A DNA stretch of 64,000 bases from Faecalicatena_A orotica (GCF_040545875.1 NZ_JBEPMR010000017.1); one strand, 5' to 3'; shown: positions 27,201-34,720, counted from the stretch's first letter. The notes: generated by a model not told the origin, from the sequence alone. Numbers and translations: made by a program.

Positions 27201-28992
27201 GAACAAAACCGCTCAGGAAAATGGTTATGAAAGAACAACCAGACTTTGGCTCCCGGTCCTGAAAAGTGAAATCTACCTGTCAGAACTTAAGGGGTATACG
27301 GAAAGCAGTTACCATGACCATAGATGGGAACCGATGCCGCGCAAATGGGAACTGGAAACTGTTATAGGACTCTGTGATGATCCACAGGGGCAGGCACAGA
27401 AGCCGCTTGTCCTCAGTTTTTCACGGGACGGGCACCATGCGGTGTGCGGGTCCGCGGTAAGTGGGAAGAGTACCTTCCTGCAGACTCTGGTTTATTCACT
27501 GATTAGCAGGTATTCGCCGGATACGCTCTGGATGTACCTGATTGACTACAGCAGCCATATGCTTGCACCATTTGCCAATGCACCGCATGTGGGAGGCGTA
27601 CTCTTTGATAATCAGGAGGAAAAGGCCAGCCGTTTTATCCATATGCTCGTGCAGATGATGGATGAGAGGAAGAAACTCCTTCAGGGAGGGAACTACAGCC
27701 AGTATGTACAGGCATACGGGATCAGGCTGCCGGCCGTGCTGGTCGTGGTGGATAACGTTGGGGCGTTCCGGGAAAAGACGAAAAATAAATATGATGATGC
27801 CCTGCTGCGGCTGGCGAGGGAAGGCGTGGGATACGGCATGTTCCTCGCGGTTACGGCAGCAGGCTTCGGGATGGCAGAGATACCGGCCAGAATGGGGGAT
27901 AATATCCGTACGGTACTGTCACTGGAACAGGCAGATAAGTTCAAATATATGGAAGTCATGCGGATGACCCACCTTCACATCCTGCCGGAAACGGATATCA
28001 GGGGCCGGGGGCTTGCGGCGGTGGACGGTAATGTGCTGGAGTTCCAGACTGCTCTGAGTGTGAAGGCGGAGGATGATTTCGAACGAGGACAAGTGTTGGA
28101 GTCATACTGCGAAGGCATGGCAAAATCGTGGAAAGGAAGGCGCGCGGATGCGGTCCCGGAGATTCCGGAGAATCCAACGCTGGATACACTGGCAGAACAT
28201 CCTTCTTACCGGCTGAGTCTGGAGGACAGGGGACTTTTGCCATTCGGATACGGTATGGAAGACGCATCTGTCCTGAGCCTGCATCTGATCCACAATTACT
28301 GCTGTATTATCTCAGGAAAAGGGCGTACAGGAAAAACAAACACGCTGAAAGTACTTTTGTACAGCGCATACCAGAAAGGCGGAAGAATCTGCATTGTAGA
28401 AAGAGGGACGTCGGAGCTGAAGAAGACAGCCGAAGAATACCATGCCCAATATATCACGGAGCCTGCACAGTTATTTCAATATCTGTCAAAGCTTCTGCCG
28501 GAATTTGCGGCCAGAAATAAAAAGAAACGTGCAATGATCGAGTCTGGTATGGACGAAGCGGAAATATTTGCGGAAATGAGCAGGGAGGAACCTATTTTTG
28601 TCTTCCTCGCTGATCTTGCAGAATTCTTTAAAATGGTCTACAGACCCGGGGAAGGAGTCGGCAATATGTCAGGATTTGTGGAAAACATGATCGAGAAGGG
28701 GAGCCTGCACCATATTTATTTTATCGGCTGCCTGAAACCCGAGGATCATGCTGTATTGTCGGCTTATAAAGCATATCAGGACTATATATCCTACAAAAGG
28801 GGGATCCATCTGGGGGGAAACCTGCAGGCACAGAAGGTATTCAATTTCCAAAACCTGTCCTTTGCACAGCAGTCCAAAAGCACGAAGCGGGGGATCGGGT
28901 ATGTACCGGATGAAGAGGAGGAAAGCATCGGAATTCAGGTTGTAATTCCGCTCGCGAAGAAGCAGCATGATAGTAATGTTAATATCAGATGA
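24256..28992 (+). CDS. essC: Type VII secretion motor ATPase EssC (FtsK/SpoIIIE family)
   Basis: A 1578-aa protein. TTG at 24256 is favoured because AAGGAGG lies 10 bases upstream; ATG at 24265 is an alternative. The N-terminus has two FHA-like domains (the first degenerate; the second about 105-195 with ISIGK, SASHAVL, DLSSNGVF), then two TMs (about 262-316). Three FtsK/SpoIIIE domains follow: Walker A GTTGSGKSE near 718 with Walker B LLIIIDEF near 828; Walker A GSAVSGKST near 1065 with a degenerate VVVDNVG; Walker A GKGRTGKTN near 1354 with degenerate VFLADLAEF. This is the T7SSb EssC/YukBA layout, which drives WXG100 export. Confidence 0.95.
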   Translation: MILMVYNKQICKEFLLPNIHDADHTIYLHHDIYRLKKDLEIRLENSDRGWEIVSTADYYVKMAQVREDRHILHHQDIMEVKTADGERFQILAADYMLTLQVMEKYDLRMMKQISIGKTAGNLIQYQFMELVSASHAVLDHTSDGWYLTDLSSNGVFCHNMRIQGRRKLEFGDHIDIFGLHILFLDQILAVGTYYGVLAVKEDILKPLQIELALTRGIPGSEGREEIYFHRSPRNLPSIYQEETEIEAPPNPKQTKQKPVYLTIGPAFTMAIPMMLGCGFAIFGSRLSGQASSAFMYTGLITAISSALIGVVWAVLNLNYSKKENMEEENQRFNAYSNYLIQIADTLREKYRHNSAALSQMYPPAVQCLSYNRNSSELWNRNYSHSDFLFQRLGLGELPFQVDIQIPKEKFTLINDSLQDKPKLIREEFRTLKQVPVGISLMDKALIGLVGGEGKAGAVEMMHTLVAGITAAHCYTDVKLVFIYRERDRRRREDWECMKWFPHVWSEDKQTRYMASNELETADIFFELSNVIRSRSQNEEQPGIRGKRRFVKPHYVLFISDPSILEGEILAKYIYEARAEYGITTFLMVENLEQLPNACEEVIQNDQYFQGFYNLLDTGHEKKAFVPDKVSAWQLAAFGQTLANIRVNEIESNSEIPNSLDFFRMYEVRSLAEFRVTERWRKNRNYNSMKALIGRKAGNADCYLDVHEKFHGPHGLVAGTTGSGKSETLQTWILSLAINFSPEDVSFFIIDYKGGGMANLFSDLPHLAGQISNLSGNQVRRAMISIKSENQRRQRLFSEYGVNNINLYTRLYKNQEAEVPIPHLLIIIDEFAELKREEPEFMKELISVAQVGRSLGVHLILATQKPGGTVDDNIWSNSKFRLCLRVQDRQDSNDMLHKPDAAFLTQAGRGYLQVGSDEIFELFQSGYSGAVYEADAGRKSQAAEMLTRTGKAELIGGPHRKTEKKQGENIRQKTQLEAVIEYLNKTAQENGYERTTRLWLPVLKSEIYLSELKGYTESSYHDHRWEPMPRKWELETVIGLCDDPQGQAQKPLVLSFSRDGHHAVCGSAVSGKSTFLQTLVYSLISRYSPDTLWMYLIDYSSHMLAPFANAPHVGGVLFDNQEEKASRFIHMLVQMMDERKKLLQGGNYSQYVQAYGIRLPAVLVVVDNVGAFREKTKNKYDDALLRLAREGVGYGMFLAVTAAGFGMAEIPARMGDNIRTVLSLEQADKFKYMEVMRMTHLHILPETDIRGRGLAAVDGNVLEFQTALSVKAEDDFERGQVLESYCEGMAKSWKGRRADAVPEIPENPTLDTLAEHPSYRLSLEDRGLLPFGYGMEDASVLSLHLIHNYCCIISGKGRTGKTNTLKVLLYSAYQKGGRICIVERGTSELKKTAEEYHAQYITEPAQLFQYLSKLLPEFAARNKKKRAMIESGMDEAEIFAEMSREEPIFVFLADLAEFFKMVYRPGEGVGNMSGFVENMIEKGSLHHIYFIGCLKPEDHAVLSAYKAYQDYISYKRGIHLGGNLQAQKVFNFQNLSFAQQSKSTKRGIGYVPDEEEESIGIQVVIPLAKKQHDSNVNIR

Positions 28993-29695
28993 ATCCAGTA
29001 AGGAGAGGCAGTACATTGTCAGATATGCAAAGGATCTGGCGGCAAGATGGACGGACGAATACTGGGAAATGCTGCAGTGTTCGTCCATTTCGGAGTTGGA
29101 GGAGACAGTCAGCCAAAAGACAAGGACAGATATCGTCTGTGTGGATATTACGATGGAGGGGGCTCTGGAACTGACAAAGGAACTAAGAAGACTGACACCT
29201 TCATCGTACATTATACTGATTGCCAGCCCCCGGATATCCCCGGCTGTATATATGAGGCCTGCAATCGGGGCGGAATCCTTATTGCTGAAACCATTATCAG
29301 AGAGGCAGATTCAGGAGGTTCTCTCGGAAGCCATCAGAACATACATTGACAGATTTTTAAGCCCCGACGAAAAGAAAGTCTTTGTCATTGAGCATAAAGG
29401 CGGGAGGGTGTTAATCGATTATAACAATATTTATTTTTTCGAATCAAGGGAAAAACGGGTGTACCTCAATACAGAGGCAGAGGAATATGGTTTCTACGAT
29501 ACACTTGACGAACTTCAGGAAAAACTGGAGGATGGTTTTATACGCTGTCACAGAAGTTTCCTGATCAATAAGAGCAAGATTGTCAATGTATTTCTCTCCC
29601 AGAACCGGATCATTCTGAAAAATGAGTTTGAAATCCCGCTGTCGCGTTCTTATAAGCCGGTGATCAAAGAGTATCTGGAGAAAGGGGGAAAATGA
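28967..29695 (+). CDS. LytTR-family response regulator
   Basis: A 242-aa protein overlapping the essC end by 26 bases. The receiver domain (1-120) keeps the acidic start (ISDES), a phospho-acceptor Asp in CVDITMEG and the Lys in LLKPL, so it may be phosphorylated, though no histidine kinase is visible. The LytTR DNA-binding domain (about 140-240) shows INYIYFFESREKRVYL-like and FIRCHRSFLINKSKI signatures (YNNIYFFES here). LytTR proteins bind repeats upstream of target promoters, so it likely regulates this secretion locus. Confidence 0.9.
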   Translation: MIVMLISDESSKERQYIVRYAKDLAARWTDEYWEMLQCSSISELEETVSQKTRTDIVCVDITMEGALELTKELRRLTPSSYIILIASPRISPAVYMRPAIGAESLLLKPLSERQIQEVLSEAIRTYIDRFLSPDEKKVFVIEHKGGRVLIDYNNIYFFESREKRVYLNTEAEEYGFYDTLDELQEKLEDGFIRCHRSFLINKSKIVNVFLSQNRIILKNEFEIPLSRSYKPVIKEYLEKGGK

Positions 29696-29696
29696 T

Positions 29697-30113
29697 ATGG
29701 CGGAAATGATTGAGCGTGCCATCCTGTTAAGTTTTGATGAACTGCGCATCCTGCTGTACAGCATGGGTGTCCGTACACTCGAAGGCATCTATATGCCGGA
29801 GAAGCAATTTTCTGAAATGGAAGTCATACAGGCACTCCGCCATCTGTCTGGGAATGGATTTATTCTAGCAGAAAACAAACAGTTCAGCATCCGGGAGGAC
29901 CTGCTTTGTATGCTGGAAATCATGGGACATCCGGCAGGAACACTGGTATGCAGCTCGAAAGATGACAGTACCCGGGAGTACTTCTGCTATATGGTCCCGG
30001 ACCGGGTGGTGGTGAGTCAAAGATACTGGAAAAAGAAAGATACACTAAAGCTTACGATGCTTACAGAAGAAGAATTCAAAGTGTGGAGGTCGCAGACGGA
30101 TGATCATAATTGA
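29697..30113 (+). CDS. Unknown protein between the LytTR regulator and EsaB
   Basis: A 138-aa soluble protein starting two bases after the regulator stop and overlapping esaB by 14 bases. No family recognised. The first 70 residues are helical and could form a winged-helix-like unit (FDELRILLYSMGVRTLEG, then MEVIQALRHLSGNGFI). The rest has beta strands (AGTLVCSS, YFCYMVPDRVVVS). Its small size and position suggest a T7SS chaperone or adaptor, loosely like EspG of mycobacterial ESX, but this is speculation from context. Confidence 0.7.
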   Translation: MAEMIERAILLSFDELRILLYSMGVRTLEGIYMPEKQFSEMEVIQALRHLSGNGFILAENKQFSIREDLLCMLEIMGHPAGTLVCSSKDDSTREYFCYMVPDRVVVSQRYWKKKDTLKLTMLTEEEFKVWRSQTDDHN

Positions 30114-30348
30114 GATAGAAGTTCCTATGATGGGGAAACTGTATGATTTTCAGATCGATGAGAACGTACCATTATCAGAGGTCATGGACGAGGCCGCAGA
30201 AATGATCTGCCAGAAGGAGCAGTGTCCCGTGCAGGGGGACATACGGCGCATGCTGATGTGGAATGCACAGAACCGGGTGCAGCTTGCAAAAGAACGGACC
30301 GCGGCAGAGAACGGGCTTTGGACGGGGAGCAGGATTCTGCTTGTTTAA
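30100..30348 (+). CDS. esaB: EsaB/YukD-like ubiquitin-fold T7SS component
   Basis: An 82-aa protein with the YukD pattern: N-terminal beta hairpin (IIEIEVPMMGKLYDFQID), a helix after NVPLSEVMDEAAEMI, and a C-terminal WTGSRILLV strand like the LxxGDRLIII end of YukD. YukD/EsaB is a cytosolic ubiquitin-like T7SSb protein that contacts EssC and tunes secretion. It ends the essC operon. Confidence 0.85.
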   Translation: MIIIEIEVPMMGKLYDFQIDENVPLSEVMDEAAEMICQKEQCPVQGDIRRMLMWNAQNRVQLAKERTAAENGLWTGSRILLV

Positions 30349-30358
30349 AGTAAGAAAT

Positions 30359-30402
30359 TGAAGTAATACTTCATTGTTGGTGATTATAACTTGTGATACA
30401 CT
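30359..30402 (+). promoter_or_regulatory. Toxin promoter, copy 1, with upstream palindrome
   Basis: TTGTTG (30374-30379), 17-bp spacer, TACACT (30397-30402) with an extended TG. Directly upstream is a perfect palindrome TGAAGTA-A-TACTTCA (30359-30373), a possible operator. Confidence 0.6.
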
Positions 30403-30458
30403 TTGGATAGAACAACCGAATACAGGGTGGCAGCCTCCCATGAAGGGAGGTGGTGTGG

Positions 30459-30563
30459 TTGAATTATAATTATATTACATATCAGGATTTATTCCTTTTT
30501 ATAACAATGTTAATCGCACTGCTTGCCTATTTAGACAATAGGAATAACAAGCCAAAAAAATAA
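30459..30563 (+). CDS. Small holin-like type I toxin, copy 1
   Basis: A 34-aa peptide with TTG start after GGGAGGTGG, beginning MNYNYITYQDLFLFITMLIA, with one TM and a charged tail (DNRNNKPKK). It fits the putative holin-like toxin group (TxpA/Hol-Tox type). The SD lies in a leader hairpin CCTCCC/GGGAGG (30434-30439/30445-30450), which would limit translation. An antisense RNA overlaps its 3' end. Confidence 0.7.
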   Translation: MNYNYITYQDLFLFITMLIALLAYLDNRNNKPKK

Positions 30564-30646
30564 CTGCCCCCTGTCTGGCCTGACGGAATGGGCAGTTAAT
30601 TTCACCAACGGAGGCTAACCACTTTGTGGGCGGTTGTTCTCTTTGT
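30552..30646 (-). ncRNA. Antisense RNA antitoxin, copy 1
   Basis: A minus-strand promoter TTGAAG (30676-30681), 17-bp spacer, TATATT (30653-30658) predicts a start near 30646. The transcript ends at a hairpin AACTGCCC/GGGCAGTT (30590-30597 and 30562-30569) followed by a T run. It overlaps the last codons of the toxin mRNA, the TxpA/RatA and BsrG/SR4 arrangement. Confidence 0.6.
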
Positions 30647-30772
30647 GCTTATAATATATCATGTTCGTGTATAATCTTCAAGTATCTAAATATATAGTAA
30701 AAACTTAATATTTCTCACTTCTCCTTATTTTTTCCACAACATCTAAGCCAGTAAAGAGATGGAATTGGCCAT

Positions 30773-30816
30773 TGAAGTAATACTTCATTGTTGGTGATTA
30801 TAACTTGTGATACACT
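30773..30816 (+). promoter_or_regulatory. Toxin promoter, copy 2, with upstream palindrome
   Basis: Same as copy 1: palindrome at 30773-30787, TTGTTG at 30788-30793, TACACT at 30811-30816. Confidence 0.6.
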
Positions 30817-30872
30817 TTGGATAGAACAACCGAATACAGGGTGGCAGCCTCCCATGAAGGGAGGTGGTGCGA

Positions 30873-30971
30873 ATGAATTATATTACATATCAGGACTGGT
30901 TCCTTTTTGTAACAATGTTAATCGCACTGCTTGCCTATTTAGACAATAGGAACAACAAGCCAAAAAAATAA
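30873..30971 (+). CDS. Small holin-like type I toxin, copy 2
   Basis: A 32-aa peptide with ATG start, beginning MNYITYQDWFLFVTMLIA, one TM and the same DNRNNKPKK tail as copy 1. It differs mainly by loss of two N-terminal residues, Trp for Leu and Val for Ile. The SD is in the hairpin CCTCCC/GGGAGG (30848-30853/30859-30864). Conservation of the frame in both copies, with silent changes, supports it being coding. Confidence 0.72.
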   Translation: MNYITYQDWFLFVTMLIALLAYLDNRNNKPKK

Positions 30972-31055
30972 CTGCCCCCTGTGTCATGCCAGACTAACGG
31001 GCAGTTAAATTAATTACCGGAGGCTAACCACTTTGTGGGCGGTTGTTCCCTTTGT
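30962..31055 (-). ncRNA. Antisense RNA antitoxin, copy 2
   Basis: Promoter TTGAAG (31085-31090), 17-bp spacer, TATATT (31062-31067) on the minus strand; terminator hairpin ACTGCCC/GGGCAGT plus T run ending near 30962. The loop sequence differs from copy 1, which could give each antitoxin its own specificity. Confidence 0.58.
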
Positions 31056-31149
31056 GCTTATAATATATCATGTTCATGTATAATCTTCAAGTATCTAAAT
31101 GTATAGTAGAAACTTAATTTTTACAGCACTTGCTTACATAGATAATCAT

Positions 31150-31194
31150 CAGAATAAAAAATAGCTATCCTCTACGGCCATAGAGAATAGCTGG
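31150..31194 (-). terminator. Minus-strand terminator downstream of a decayed gene
   Basis: AGCTATTCTCTA paired with TAGAGGATAGCT (one mismatch) followed by TTTTTTA on the minus strand. Sequence and flanking tail match the rpn terminators at 778-828 and 2328-2363. Confidence 0.6.
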
Positions 31195-31293
31195 TAACTA
31201 TAAATTACTCTAGTAATCCGAAGTGCAATCATCAGACATACCGAAGTCTTTTGATTACTTCTAAGTAAATTATACACGGGGGGCTTGAATTTT

Positions 31294-31660
31294 TCAAGTC
31301 CTCTTTTTCAATGTTGCCAGCATCCAATCCATTTGTTTGCAAATAGCAATAGCCAGGGACTCATCAGCCGGATTTGAGTCCTTGGCTGCGATAGTCAGCT
31401 ATGATCTCGTTTATCCAAGTGAGTGCCTCTTTAGAATTTAGCACTTGATAATACTAGACACCACCATTCATTTGAGATTTCATAATGTTTATACGTTCTT
31501 CACTAAAGCCAGTATCTTTCTTTGTATATTTATCTAAAACACAGATAATATCATAAATTGCTTGTGCACCGGAATTATTCTTTGAAGATAAAGTGATTTC
31601 TTCCTGTGTTTGTTATTCAACCGGCTCTTTAAATGTAATGCTCAAAGAGACTTACATCAT
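31294..31660 (-). pseudogene. Decayed small gene of unknown family
   Basis: A minus-strand frame of about 120 codons from ATG at 31660 is interrupted by three in-frame stops and one frameshift. Joined, it reads SITFKEPVE, TQEEITLSSKNNSGAQAIYD, VLDKYTKKDTGFSEERINIM, EALTWINEIIADYR and finally ADESLAIAICKQMDWMLATL. The fragments keep protein-like composition, so it was once a coding gene. The family is unknown to me. The rest of 31195-31780 holds nothing else that I can support. Confidence 0.6.
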
Positions 31661-31717
31661 CCGTTCATCCCGTGAAATGTGCCGTCCGTCAGGAATTATA
31701 AAAAGCAGATTTAAAAC

Positions 31718-31726
31718 TGTTATGAT
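31718..31726 (+). promoter_or_regulatory. Candidate extended -10 promoter for the WXG100 cluster
   Basis: TGTTATGAT, an extended -10, about 55 bases before the ATG at 31781; no clear -35. Confidence 0.3.
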
Positions 31727-31780
31727 ATGTACATCAAAGAGATACAGCACTCAGATAAGTATGAAACGGAGGAATTGAAA

Positions 31781-32083
31781 ATGTCAGATTTTACAGTATC
31801 AATCAATGATTTAAAAACAAAGGTGGATTCTTTGAGACAGTTAAATGCACAGTTTAAGAGCCAGATCAATGAGCTGGAAGGAACAGAAGCTAACTTAAAC
31901 GGGATGTGGGAAGGGCAGGCAAGGGAAAGTTTCCATAATGCATTTGCCAGTGACAAGGTGCAGATGGATAACTTTTACAACGCGGTAGAAGTGTATGCAC
32001 AAAGGCTGGAGGCAATCGCAGCCAGATATGCACAGGCAGAGGCAACGAATGTAGAGATCGCAAATGAGAGAACATACAAGTAA
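31781..32083 (+). CDS. WXG100-family T7SS substrate (1)
   Basis: Exactly 100 aa from the ATG at 31781, which follows ACGGAGGAA. Two helices flank the central MWEG turn (near residue 44), the defining WXG motif, and YAQAE near the C-terminus matches the YxxxD/E export signal. Proteins like this (EsxA) form helical-hairpin dimers exported by EssC. It is the first of six such genes. Confidence 0.92.
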   Translation: MSDFTVSINDLKTKVDSLRQLNAQFKSQINELEGTEANLNGMWEGQARESFHNAFASDKVQMDNFYNAVEVYAQRLEAIAARYAQAEATNVEIANERTYK

Positions 32084-32135
32084 ATCGTGTAACTGCTCAG
32101 AACAAACATAAAATCACAGAAAAGGAGAACTTATC

Positions 32136-32450
32136 ATGGAAGGAATCATTAAAGTATCACCGCAGTTATTAACAAATACAGCATCAGAGTTCAGCAGCCA
32201 GGGGACGGCAGTCAATAGTCTTACAGGGGAGATGATGAATCTGATCACGGGAATGTCTTCCACATGGGAAGGCGATGCGGCAGCAGCCTATATTAATAAG
32301 TTTAAAGGACTGGAGGATGATATCCAGAGAATGGTGCGCATGATTCAGGAGCACAGCAGTGATCTCGAGGAGATGGCACAGGTATATGCACAGTCTGATT
32401 CCGCAAATGCGGATGAGGCAAACAGCCTTTCCTCAGACGTCATTATTTAG
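32136..32450 (+). CDS. WXG100-family T7SS substrate (2)
   Basis: A 104-aa helical hairpin protein with TWEG at about residue 44 and YAQSD (YxxxD) near the end. The ATG follows AAAGGAGAA. It ends LSSDVII, similar to the DLPADIIL end of the fifth family member, a hint that these two are closest kin. Confidence 0.92.
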   Translation: MEGIIKVSPQLLTNTASEFSSQGTAVNSLTGEMMNLITGMSSTWEGDAAAAYINKFKGLEDDIQRMVRMIQEHSSDLEEMAQVYAQSDSANADEANSLSSDVII

Positions 32451-32530
32451 CCGGTTTGATGTAACTGTCCAGAGATTTGGACAGGAACACACAAGACATA
32501 TCCGGGAGGAGAAGAGTAAGGAGAGTAACC

Positions 32531-32893
32531 GTGACTTATATTGATTTCAAGATTGTTCAGGCAGCCGGGGAGAGGCTGTCTGAACAGATTTCCATATTGA
32601 GGGAACTGAAAGAGGAACTGACACTGGCGGAATATAAGATCAGAGACATGGCCTATATGGATGAGACAATATATCTTCTCCGAAAGAGCAGGGATGAGCT
32701 GCAGGAGGAGATGGACACTCTCCGGTGTATGGTGCAGTGTCTGGAAGGGGCGGGAGAGCTGTTCAAAAAAACGGAGCAGGGGATTGCAGATACCTATGAT
32801 CTGGAAAGGATTATTTATCCAAAGACAGTATTTGGAACGAGCCATATCTCGGGTCTGGACGGATATGAAAATCTGTTGGCATTCTACATCTGA
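32531..32893 (+). CDS. Helical protein of WXG100 size without the WXG motif
   Basis: About 120 aa from GTG at 32531, which follows AAGGAGAG; a TTG at 32477 is less likely. A long N-terminal coiled region (residues about 8-80) is followed by a short tail (IIYPKTVFGTSHISGLDGYE). No tryptophan-glycine turn is present. Its place between WXG100 genes suggests a dedicated partner or chaperone, or a T7SS substrate-like Lap protein. Confidence 0.65.
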   Translation: MTYIDFKIVQAAGERLSEQISILRELKEELTLAEYKIRDMAYMDETIYLLRKSRDELQEEMDTLRCMVQCLEGAGELFKKTEQGIADTYDLERIIYPKTVFGTSHISGLDGYENLLAFYI

Positions 32894-32923
32894 TTATGAC
32901 GGAAAAATGGACGGGGGATTATC

Positions 32924-33226
32924 ATGGGAACTTATATGAAAGTATCGACGCAGAGGCTGGAGGAGGACAAAGCTGCAATTCAGAATGAGCTAAAAGGGAT
33001 CAGCCAGTCTTTGGAGGAACTGTCACAGGAAATGCAGCTTTTGGGACAGACCTGGGAAGGCCCTGCCTGGGCCGCATTTCAGAATCAGGCTGCATCAGAT
33101 ATCGAAAACATGCAGGCGATATATGAAAAGCTGTTTGCTTATATCAGCCATATGGAATATGCGGCAAGGGAATACCGGACATGTGAAAACCAAGTGGGAA
33201 ATTTGATTGACCGTATCCGGATATAG
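32924..33226 (+). CDS. WXG100-family T7SS substrate (3)
   Basis: A 100-aa helical hairpin with TWEG near residue 44 and YRTCE (YxxxE) near residue 85. Glutamine- and glutamate-rich first helix. Preceded by a weak GGGGGA site. Confidence 0.9.
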   Translation: MGTYMKVSTQRLEEDKAAIQNELKGISQSLEELSQEMQLLGQTWEGPAWAAFQNQAASDIENMQAIYEKLFAYISHMEYAAREYRTCENQVGNLIDRIRI

Positions 33227-33262
33227 TATCCCGGAGGCAGAAAGCAGGCAGGAGAGTGAATC

Positions 33263-33580
33263 ATGGAGCAGATTCGTATTAAGGTGGAGACCGCTGTACT
33301 GGAAGCACGTGCAGACGCGGTGGAGCAGAAGATTAAAAATGTAAGGCAGCGGTTTGATAAAATCGGTGAGACTGTGGCAAATTCCCGCAGTTACTGGGAA
33401 GGAGACGCCAATGACGCGCACCGGAGGGAATATCAGGAGTATCAGGAAGAGATCGCGGAGGCGCTTTCCAGATTTCAGGAAAATGTAACAGACCTCCGCA
33501 GGATTGCAGGCATATATCGTGAAGCAGATCAGGCGGCGAACGAGCTGAACCACGATCTGCCGGCAGATATCATTCTATAA
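33263..33580 (+). CDS. WXG100-family T7SS substrate (4)
   Basis: A 105-aa helical hairpin with YWEG near residue 44 and YREAD (YxxxD) near residue 86. The ATG follows AGGAGAG. Highly charged second helix; ends in LPADIIL, like member 2. Confidence 0.9.
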   Translation: MEQIRIKVETAVLEARADAVEQKIKNVRQRFDKIGETVANSRSYWEGDANDAHRREYQEYQEEIAEALSRFQENVTDLRRIAGIYREADQAANELNHDLPADIIL

Positions 33581-33630
33581 ACAGACCGTTCATGGTGCAG
33601 GGAATCAAAGACAGGAGGAAAGGGAAGAAA

Positions 33631-34365
33631 ATGATGAACAGAAAAAAGTGTGTAATTTATCTGACAGCGGCAGTTATGTTGTTCTGTGCAGGCTGCGGAA
33701 GCCAAAAAGAGAAACAGACAGATGCCGGGGATAAAAAAGAGGCGAGCCAGCCAGCAGAAACAGGAAATCAAGATGAGAGTAAGACAAAGCCCGAAAAGGA
33801 TGCCGACACACTATCTAAGGCAAATGACATTGCAGCTATATACCGGTTTGAACTGGACGGACATACCTATCAGCTCCCATTTCCCGTATCAGAACTGGAG
33901 GAGAACGGATGGACGCTCAGGGAGGGGGATGCCGGACAGACTATGGAAGGAATGAGTTATGTTATTACATCGATGACCGATGCCAACGGCAATTCTGTGC
34001 GGCTGAACGTTGTGAATCTGACGGATCAGGAACAGCAGTTAAAAGACTGTGAAATAGGAGGTATTATGATATATGCCAAGGGTGCGTCCAATGTGCGTTT
34101 TCAGACGGCAGACGGAATTTCACTTAGCAGTACGCCCGAAGATATCAAGAAAACATATGGAACGGATGAACCAGTTTTTTCTGAATCAACATCTCAGGAT
34201 GATACAACAACTATTTGGTATAAGTTCTATAAAGGACAGACAGATGATTTAAGGATGCCATCAGTTGATTCCATTCAATCAGACGAGGATACCTTAAGCT
34301 TCATCGTAGATAAAAACCAGAAGCTGACAGGGATAGAATTGCAGTATTTCGGAAGTACACAATAA
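33631..34365 (+). CDS. Lipoprotein of the T7SS locus, function unknown
   Basis: A 244-aa lipoprotein; the ATG at 33631 follows AGGAGGAAAGGG and gives a signal peptide with lipobox FCAGC. A Lys/Glu-rich linker leads to a domain with two related-looking halves (FELDGHTYQLPFPVSELEENGW; later DGISLSSTPEDIKKTYG). The pattern of setting up thresholds followed by a YG turn occurs in SMI1-like and DUF-type Clostridial lipoproteins, but no family is certain. Being inside the WXG100 cluster, it may be an exterior docking or immunity factor. Confidence 0.7.
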   Translation: MMNRKKCVIYLTAAVMLFCAGCGSQKEKQTDAGDKKEASQPAETGNQDESKTKPEKDADTLSKANDIAAIYRFELDGHTYQLPFPVSELEENGWTLREGDAGQTMEGMSYVITSMTDANGNSVRLNVVNLTDQEQQLKDCEIGGIMIYAKGASNVRFQTADGISLSSTPEDIKKTYGTDEPVFSESTSQDDTTTIWYKFYKGQTDDLRMPSVDSIQSDEDTLSFIVDKNQKLTGIELQYFGSTQ

Positions 34366-34411
34366 CTATCGCACTGAGTAATCCGGCCAGTTGTTTTTTG
34401 GGGAGAAAGAT

Positions 34412-34720
34412 ATGAGTGAACTTAAATTTGATTTTCTGACGGCAGGACAAGAGATGGAACGGCTGGGTGAAACGGCAGAAAAGCTCCGGCAGACTGCCGC
34501 AGGCCCTTATGGAGATACCATTCATGAACTTATGCAGGGCTGGCAGGGCGAAGCAGGTATAAAATTCCTACACAAGGCAGAACTCCTTAAGGATAAAATG
34601 GACAGTACGTGTATGCTTATCGTGCAGGCGAAGGAAGCCCTGCATCAGGCTGCCGTAAAGGCAGAGCTTATGGAAAAGAGAGCAAAGGAGATTGCGGAAG
34701 ACCGCATAGGAAACAGATGA
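34412..34720 (+). CDS. WXG100-like protein (5) with WQG turn
   Basis: A 102-aa helical hairpin protein; GWQG near residue 44 replaces the usual WEG. No YxxxD/E signal is visible at the C-terminus, so it may be exported as a heterodimer with a signal-bearing partner. It overlaps the next gene by ATGA. Confidence 0.8.
   Translation: MSELKFDFLTAGQEMERLGETAEKLRQTAAGPYGDTIHELMQGWQGEAGIKFLHKAELLKDKMDSTCMLIVQAKEALHQAAVKAELMEKRAKEIAEDRIGNR

Larger units (their letters stand above)
30357..31118. repeat. Tandem duplication of a type I toxin-antitoxin unit
   Basis: Two direct copies of about 345 bp (30357-30710 and 30771-31118; offset 414) are nearly identical through promoter, leader hairpin, small ORF and antisense RNA. 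They fill most of the gap between esaB and the WXG100 genes. Confidence 0.85.

Noticed and set aside
31593..31778. Plus-strand 61-codon frame before the first WXG100 gene
   Set aside because: No ribosome site, and it overlaps the decayed minus-strand gene and the likely promoter region.
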